From NCBI GenBank assembly GCA_032622095.1, contig CP136061.1, positions 135,309,587 to 135,373,586 of the forward strand: 64,000 nt of DNA. The letters run 5' to 3'. Shown one piece after another: positions 58,940 to 64,000 of the stretch. The stretch comes from Siphonodentalium dalli. Its lineage: Eukaryota; Mollusca; Scaphopoda; Gadilida; Siphonodentaliidae. The notes under the pieces are model-generated. The model was not told the DNA's origin and did no database searches. It saw only the letters and a list, made by a program, of their open reading frames with translations. Within the stretch, counting starts at the first letter, position 1. Each line of letters opens with the position of its first letter. Both the position numbers and the translations under genes were made by a program.

Positions 58940-59196
58940 TTATGGAACGAAGACCAAAAACTGTTGCAGTCCCGCGCGCACGTCACGTGGTTACAGCTGA
59001 AGAGCAAGTTCTCTGTAATTGCGGCATACTAATTAATATTCACGTATTTTGTCAACAGATTTGCTGAAACGTCGCACAAACTTTTAGTGAACATGGATTC
59101 GGGTGACGTCACATGTAGTTTTTAGACAGATTTTTTGTTATAAGAAATTTTCAAATGCACGTTTTACAGTTTATAAGAGCTCATTCCAACACCGAA

Positions 59197-59269
59197 GTTT
59201 CCGTAGTGTAGTGGTTATCACGCTCGCCTAACACGCGAGAGGTCCTGAGTTCGAGCCTCAGCGGAAACA
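59197..59269 (+). tRNA. tRNA-Val (AAC)
   Basis: 73 nt. Acceptor GTTTCCG pairs with CGGAAAC, box A TAGTGTAGTGG, anticodon stem CTCGC/GCGAG around CTAACAC, T loop TTCGAGC. A TTTT terminator follows at 59279. Decodes GUU and, after A34-to-inosine editing, other valine codons. Confidence 0.96.
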
Positions 59270-59499
59270 ACCGGAAAAGTTTTGCTGAGTTTTGCCTACA
59301 GACAAATAATGTTTCGTGTTGCCCGTGGCCAAATTACTCACACTAAACTGAAACTTGATTGCCAAAATACATTTTTGTATGATTGAAAGCCCCTCAATTT
59401 ACTGACCGTCGATCATTTTTGCTTGAGATGAAGAATAAAACACAAACACTTAAAATTGCGTTATTTGTCAACAACAAAATTGATTCACCAACTAAAATT

Positions 59500-59559
59500 T
59501 GTTCCCGCTGGGGCTCGAACCCAGGACCTCTCGCGTGATAACCACTACACTCCGGAAAC
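59500..59559 (-). pseudogene. tRNA-Val (CAC) pseudogene, anticodon arm deleted
   Basis: Identical in layout to the copies at 60824, 62149 and 63473 but lacks 13 bases between two GCGTG direct repeats, which removes the anticodon. Acceptor and T arms remain. Confidence 0.93.
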
Positions 59560-59824
59560 TTCGCATACTGTCACAATTTTAAATGCGCTCGGGATGATTC
59601 GACTATAGATCAAAACTTACATGTACTTCGGTCTGAGAAAATGTTATGCTGGTTAGATAGCTTCCTAATTCCCGCGCAGTACGGCCTGATCACGATGGAC
59701 AAACTGAGGTTGCACAAATTAATGCCCCGGGCATAGCATCAATCAACATGAAGACAACATTTTGTTCAAAGTTATACCTGTACACTATAATATAGTACCC
59801 AAACTGTTAGGAAAATCCCCATGT

Positions 59825-59916
59825 GCCTCGGTAGCGCAGTAGGCAGCGCGTCAGTCTCATAATCACAAAATGACAGAGCAATCTGAAGGTCGTGAGTTCG
59901 ATCCTCACTCGGGGCA
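59825..59916 (+). tRNA. tRNA-Met (CAT), elongator, with 19-nt intron
   Basis: 92 nt: exon 59825-59861 ending CTCATA, intron 59862-59880, exon 59881-59916 starting ATCTGA. The spliced body matches the metazoan elongator tRNA-Met layout (GCGCAGTAGGCAGCGC D arm, GTGAGTTCGATCCTCAC T arm). The intron lies at the canonical 37/38 position. It holds ATGA, which can pair with TCAT of the anticodon loop, the usual anticodon-intron pairing. CTTTT terminator downstream. Confidence 0.93.
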
Positions 59917-60145
59917 GAAATCTTTTGCCTGTGATTTTTAATGTTACCCTTCGGAGCAGATCCATTTTGACAGCCAAGTTGAAAGAAAAAGAAAACCATC
60001 AAAATGTTCTTTTCTGTCTGGATTTTGGTTGGCAGAAACAGCAAACAAGCTATGTGAAATATCAAACTCATAGAGATGGTGCCAAGAAGTTCACAGGTCA
60101 ACTGTCGCTTCCATGTGAGCAAGCAAAATGCAAACAAAAAAGTAT

Positions 60146-60264
60146 TGTCAGAAGTGGGGTTTGAACCCACGCCCACATTCGTGGACCAGAACTCCCATAA
60201 CCTCGAATGAGGAAGGCAGTACCTTGAGTCTGGCGCCTTAATTAGACCACTCGGCCATCCTGAC
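60146..60264 (-). pseudogene. tRNA-Leu (CAA) pseudogene, 4-base insertion in the D arm
   Basis: Otherwise like the copy at 61475-61589, but the D arm reads CTAATTAAGG where intact copies have CTAAGG, which disturbs box A and D-arm folding. T loop is TTCAAAC. Confidence 0.75.
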
Positions 60265-60520
60265 TTATGAAATGAAGACCAAAACTGTTGCAGTCCCGCG
60301 CGCACGTCACGTGGTTACAGCTGAAGAGCAAGTTCTCTGTAATTGCGGCATACTAATTAATATTCACGTATTTTGTCAACAGATTTGCTGAAACGTCGCA
60401 CAAACTTTTAGTGAACATGGATTCGGGTGACGTCACATGTAGTTTTTAGACATATTTTTTGTTATAAGAAATTTTCAAATGCACGTTTTACAGTTTATAA
60501 GAGCTCATTCCAACACCGAA

Positions 60521-60593
60521 GTTTCCGTAGTGTAGTGGTTATCACGCTCGCCTAACACGCGAGAGGTCCTGAGTTCGAGTCTCAGCGGAAACA
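60521..60593 (+). tRNA. tRNA-Val (AAC)
   Basis: As 59197-59269 with one T-loop change (TTCGAGT); stems intact. Confidence 0.95.
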
Positions 60594-60823
60594 ACCGGAA
60601 AAGTTTTGCTGAGTTTTGCCTACAGACAAATAATGTTTCGTGTTGCCCGTGGCCAAAGTACTCACACTAAACTGAAACTTGATTGCCAAAATACATTTTT
60701 GTATGATTGAAAGCCCCTCAATTTACTGACCGTCGATCATTTTTGCTTGAGATGAAGAATAAAACACAAACACTTAAAATTGCGTTATTTGTCAACAACA
60801 AAATTGATTCACCAACTAAATTT

Positions 60824-60896
60824 TGTTCCCGCTGGGGCTCGAACCCAGGACCTCTCGCGTGTGAAGCGAGCGTGATAACCACCACACTACGGAAAC
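60824..60896 (-). tRNA. tRNA-Val (CAC)
   Basis: 73 nt on the minus strand. Anticodon stem CTCGC/GCGAG around TTCACAC, T arm CTGGGTTCGAGCCCCAG, poly-T terminator after the 3' end. The acceptor has GTTTCCG opposite CGGGAAC, with one G-T pair. D loop has GTGTGGTGG, one change. Confidence 0.93.
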
Positions 60897-61153
60897 TTCG
60901 CATACTGTCACAATTTTAAATGCGCTCGGGATGATTCGACTAGATCAAAACTTACTTCGGTCTGAGAAAATGTTATGCTGATTAGATAGCTTCCTAATTC
61001 CCGCGCAGTACGGCCTGATCACGATGGACAAACTGAGGTTGCACAAATTAATGCCCCGGGCATAGCATCAATCAACATGAAGACAACATTTTGTTCAAAG
61101 TTATACCTGTACACTATAATATAGTACCCAAACTGTTAGGAAAATCCCCATGT

Positions 61154-61245
61154 GCCTCGGTAGCGCAGTAGGCAGCGCGTCAGTCTCATAATCACAAAAT
61201 GACAGAGCAATCTGAAGGTCTTGAGTTCGATCCTCACTCGGGGCA
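61154..61245 (+). tRNA. tRNA-Met (CAT) with intron, T-stem mismatch
   Basis: Same as 59825-59916, including the identical 19-nt intron (61191-61209). However, T-stem GTGAG is TTGAG, which breaks one pair with CTCAC. May be weakly functional. Confidence 0.88.
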
Positions 61246-61474
61246 GAAATCTTTTGCCTGTGAGTTTTAACGTTACCCTTCGGAGCAGATCCATTTTGAC
61301 AGCCAAGTTGAAAGAAAAAGAAAACCATCAAAATGTTCTTTTCTGTCTGGATTTTGGTTGGCAGAAACAGCAAACAAGCTATGTGAAATATCAAACCTAT
61401 AGAGATGGTGCCAAGAAGTTCACAGGTCAACTGTCGCTTCCATGTGAGCAAGCAAAATGCAAACAAAAAAGTAT

Positions 61475-61589
61475 TGTCAGAAGTGGGGTTCGAACCCACG
61501 CCCACATTCGTGGACCAGAACTCCCATAACCTCGAATGAGGAAGGCAGTACCTTGAGTCTGGCGCCTTAGACCACTCGGCCATCCTGAC
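61475..61589 (-). tRNA. tRNA-Leu (CAA) with 31-nt intron
   Basis: 115 nt on the minus strand: 84-nt body plus intron at 37/38. Acceptor GTCAGGA/TTCTGAC, box A TGGCCGAGTGG, anticodon stem CCAGA/TCTGG with CTCAAG before the intron. A variable arm and GGGTTCGAACCCC T arm are present, with TTTTTT after the end. Introns in tRNA-Leu-CAA are usual in metazoans. Confidence 0.95.
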
Positions 61590-61845
61590 TTATGAAATGA
61601 AGACCAAAACTGTTGCAGTCCCGCGCGCACGTCACGTGGTCACAGCTGAAGAGCAAGTTCTCTGTAATTGCGGCATACTAATTAATATTCACGTTTTTTG
61701 TCAACAGATTTGCTGAAACGTCGCACAAACTTTTACTGAACATGGATTCGGGTGACGTCACATGTAGTTTTTAGACAGATTTTTTGTTATAAGAAATTTT
61801 CAAATGCACGTTTTACAGTTTATAAGAGCTCATTCCAACACCGAA

Positions 61846-61918
61846 GTTTCCGTAGTGTAGTGGTTATCACGCTCGCCTAACACGCGAGAGGTCCTGAGTT
61901 CGAGCCTCAGCGGAAACA
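61846..61918 (+). tRNA. tRNA-Val (AAC)
   Basis: Same sequence and arms as 59197-59269. Confidence 0.96.
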
Positions 61919-62148
61919 ACCGGAAAAGTTTTGCTGAGTTTTGCCTACAGACAAATAATGTTTCGTGTTGCCCGTGGCCAAAGTACTCACACTAAACTGA
62001 AACTTGATTGCCAAAATACATTTTTGTATGATTGAAAGCCCCTCAATTTACTGACCGTCGATCATTTTTGCTTGAGATGAAGAATAAAACACAAACACTT
62101 AAAATTGCGTTATTTGTCAAAAACAAAATTGATTCACCAACTAAAATT

Positions 62149-62221
62149 TGTTCCCGCTGGGGCTCGAACCCAGGACCTCTCGCGTGTGAAGCGAGCGTGA
62201 TAACCACTACACTACGGAAAC
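62149..62221 (-). tRNA. tRNA-Val (CAC)
   Basis: Intact copy with TTCACAC anticodon loop and consensus D loop GTGTAGTGG. Confidence 0.95.
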
Positions 62222-62478
62222 TTCGCATACTGTCACAATTTTAAATGCGCTCGGGATGATTCGACTAGATCAAAACTTACTTCGGTCTGAGAAAATGTTA
62301 TGCTGGTTAGATAGCTTCCTAATTCCCGCGCAGTACGGCCTGATCACGATGGACAAACTGAGGTTGCACAAATTAATGCCCGGGGCATAGCATCAATCAA
62401 CACGAAGACAACATTTTGTTCAAAGTTATACCTGTACACTATAATATAGTACCCAAACTGTTAGGAAAATCCCCATGT

Positions 62479-62570
62479 GCCTCGGTAGCGCAGTAGGCAG
62501 CGCGTCAGTCTCATAATCACAAAATGACAGAGCAATCTGAAGGTCGTGAGTTCGATCCTCACTCGGGGCA
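62479..62570 (+). tRNA. tRNA-Met (CAT) with 19-nt intron
   Basis: Intact copy, intron 62516-62534 identical to that at 59862-59880. Confidence 0.93.
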
Positions 62571-62798
62571 GAAATGTTTTGCCTGTGATTTTTAATGTTA
62601 CCCTTCGGAGCAGATCCATTTTGACAGCCAAGTTGAAAGAAAAAGAAAACCATCAAAATGTTCTTTTCTGTCTGGATTTTGGTTGGCAGAAACAGCAAAC
62701 AAGCTATGTGAAATATCAAACCTATAGAGATGGTGCCAAGAAGTTCACAGGTCAACTGTCGCTTCCATGTGAGCAAGCAAAATGCAAACAAAAAGTAT

Positions 62799-62913
62799 TG
62801 TCAGAAGTGGGGTTCGAACCCACGCCCACATTCGTGGACCAGAACTCCCATAACCTGGAACGAGGAAGGCAGTACCTTGAGTCTGGCGCCTTAGACCACT
62901 CGGCCATCCTGAC
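62799..62913 (-). tRNA. tRNA-Leu (CAA) with 31-nt intron
   Basis: Like 61475-61589 with changes confined to the intron (CCTGGAACGAGG on the plus strand); mature sequence intact. Confidence 0.95.
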
Positions 62914-63169
62914 TTATGAAATGAAGACCAAAACTGTTGCAGTCACGCGCGCACGTCACGTGGTTACAGCTGAAGAGCAAGTTCTCTGTAATTGCGGCAT
63001 ACTAATTAATATTCACGTATTTTGTCAACAGATTTGCTGAAACGTCGCACAAACTTTTAGTGAACATGGATTCGGGTGACGTCACATGTAGTTTTTAGAC
63101 AGATTTTTTGTTATAAGAAATTTTCAAATGCACGTTTTACAGTTTATAAGAGCACATTCCAACACCGAA

Positions 63170-63242
63170 GTTTCCGTAGTGTAGTGGTTATCACGCTCGC
63201 CTAACACGCGAGAGGTCCTGAGTTCGAGCCTCAGCGGAAACA
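63170..63242 (+). tRNA. tRNA-Val (AAC)
   Basis: Same sequence and arms as 59197-59269. Confidence 0.96.
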
Positions 63243-63472
63243 ACCGGAAAAGTTTTGCTGAGTTTTGCCTACAGACAAATAATGTTTCGTGTTGCCCGTG
63301 GCCAAAGTACTCACACTAAACTGAAACTTGATTGCCAAAATACATTTTTGTATGATTGAAAGCCCCTCAATTTACTGACCGTCGATCATTTTTGCTTGAG
63401 ATGAAGAATAAAACACAAACACTTAAAATTGCGTTATTTGTCAAAAACAAAATTGATTCACCAACTAAAATT

Positions 63473-63545
63473 TGTTCCCGCTGGGGCTCGAACCCAGGAC
63501 CTCTCGCGTGTGAAGCGAGCGTGATAACCACTACACTACGGAAAC
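63473..63545 (-). tRNA. tRNA-Val (CAC)
   Basis: Intact copy, same as 62149-62221. Confidence 0.95.
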
Positions 63546-63802
63546 TTCGCATACTGTCACAATTTTAAATGCGCTCGGGATGATTCGACTAGATCAAAAC
63601 TTACTTCGGTCTGAGAAAATGTTATGCTGGTTAGATAGCTTCCTAATTCCCGCGCAGTACGGCCTGATCACGATGGACAAACTGAGGTTGCACAAATTAA
63701 TGCCCCGGGCATAGCATCAATCAACATGAAGACAACATTTTGTTCAAAGTTATACCTGTACACTATAATATAGTACCCAAACTGTTAGGAAAATCCCCAT
63801 GT

Positions 63803-63894
63803 GCCTCGGTAGCGCAGTAGGCAGCGCGTCAGTCTCATAATCACAAAATGACAGAGCAATCTGAAGGTCGTGAGTTCGATCCTCACTCGGGGCA
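63803..63894 (+). tRNA. tRNA-Met (CAT) with 19-nt intron
   Basis: Intact copy; intron 63840-63858 identical to the others. The tRNA-Leu of this unit lies beyond the window. Confidence 0.93.
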
Positions 63895-64000
63895 GAAATA
63901 TTTTGCCTGTGATTTTTAATGTTACCCTTCGGAGCAGATCCATTTTGACAGCCAAGTTGAAAGAAAAAGAAAACCATCAAAATGTTCTTTTCTGTCTGGA

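Larger units (their letters stand above)
57655..64000 (+). repeat. Tandem array of 1324/1325-bp units, each with four tRNA genes
   Basis: Unit starts (tRNA-Val-AAC first base) at 59197, 60521, 61846 and 63170, spacing 1324, 1325 and 1324. A diverged edge unit begins about 57655, just after where tRNA-Met would lie, and the array runs off the window. Units 2-5 differ by only scattered bases. Order: Val-AAC (+), Val-CAC (-), Met-CAT (+), Leu-CAA (-). Spacers are non-coding; frames repeating GSNPGPLACEAS are translated tRNA. Confidence 0.95.

Noticed and set aside
59772-63980. Recurrent 60-177-codon frames on both strands with RWGSNPGPLACEAS or SAPSEDRTHDLQIALS text
   Set aside because: These are translations through tRNA genes (T-arm and anticodon text), a known annotation artefact, and they repeat with the 1324-bp unit.

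Overview
The window is eukaryotic nuclear DNA, AT-rich and gene-poor, very probably from a mollusc and most likely a bivalve. The evidence is split genes with GT-AG introns, intron-containing tRNA genes, and dense short non-autonomous transposons of kinds common in bivalve genomes (for example the family beginning AGCTCACCTGAG). The taxon is inferred, not proven. No bacterial or viral gene was recognised.

Bases 1-14.3 kb hold the last three recognisable exons of a peptidase M20 / PM20D1-like gene on the + strand (228-378, 5699-5864, 13775-14001). Splice phases agree and the C-terminal motifs are conserved. The introns are full of transposons and also hold a dead second copy of the terminal exon (8488-8910), split by a TTAA-flanked MITE. 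From 14.3 to 53 kb I find no convincing gene. This part is a mosaic of TTAA-flanked MITEs, palindromic TA-flanked MITEs, hAT-like elements with 8-bp target duplications, Helitron-like elements, a Mutator-like element with 101-bp perfect inverted repeats (35116-36454), two copies of a 2.1-kb element (6128-8211 and 39050-41116), and a 6.5-kb transposon-like unit (41675-48211). The arms of that unit are built from 21-bp modules.

At 53.5-56.1 kb there is a small two-exon gene for an 88-residue presumed secreted protein with a signal peptide and a Gly-Lys C-terminus. I do not recognise its family.

From about 57.65 kb to the window end runs a tandem array of 1324/1325-bp units. Each unit carries four tRNA genes on alternating strands: Val-AAC (+), Val-CAC (-), Met-CAT with a 19-nt intron (+) and Leu-CAA with a 31-nt intron (-). 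The edge unit is broken by a 1028-bp hAT-like element lying inside the intron of its tRNA-Leu. Some other copies are dead, while most are intact. The array continues past the window.

Coordinates of repeats were set by eye from terminal repeats and target duplications. Where no duplication is given the ends are approximate.
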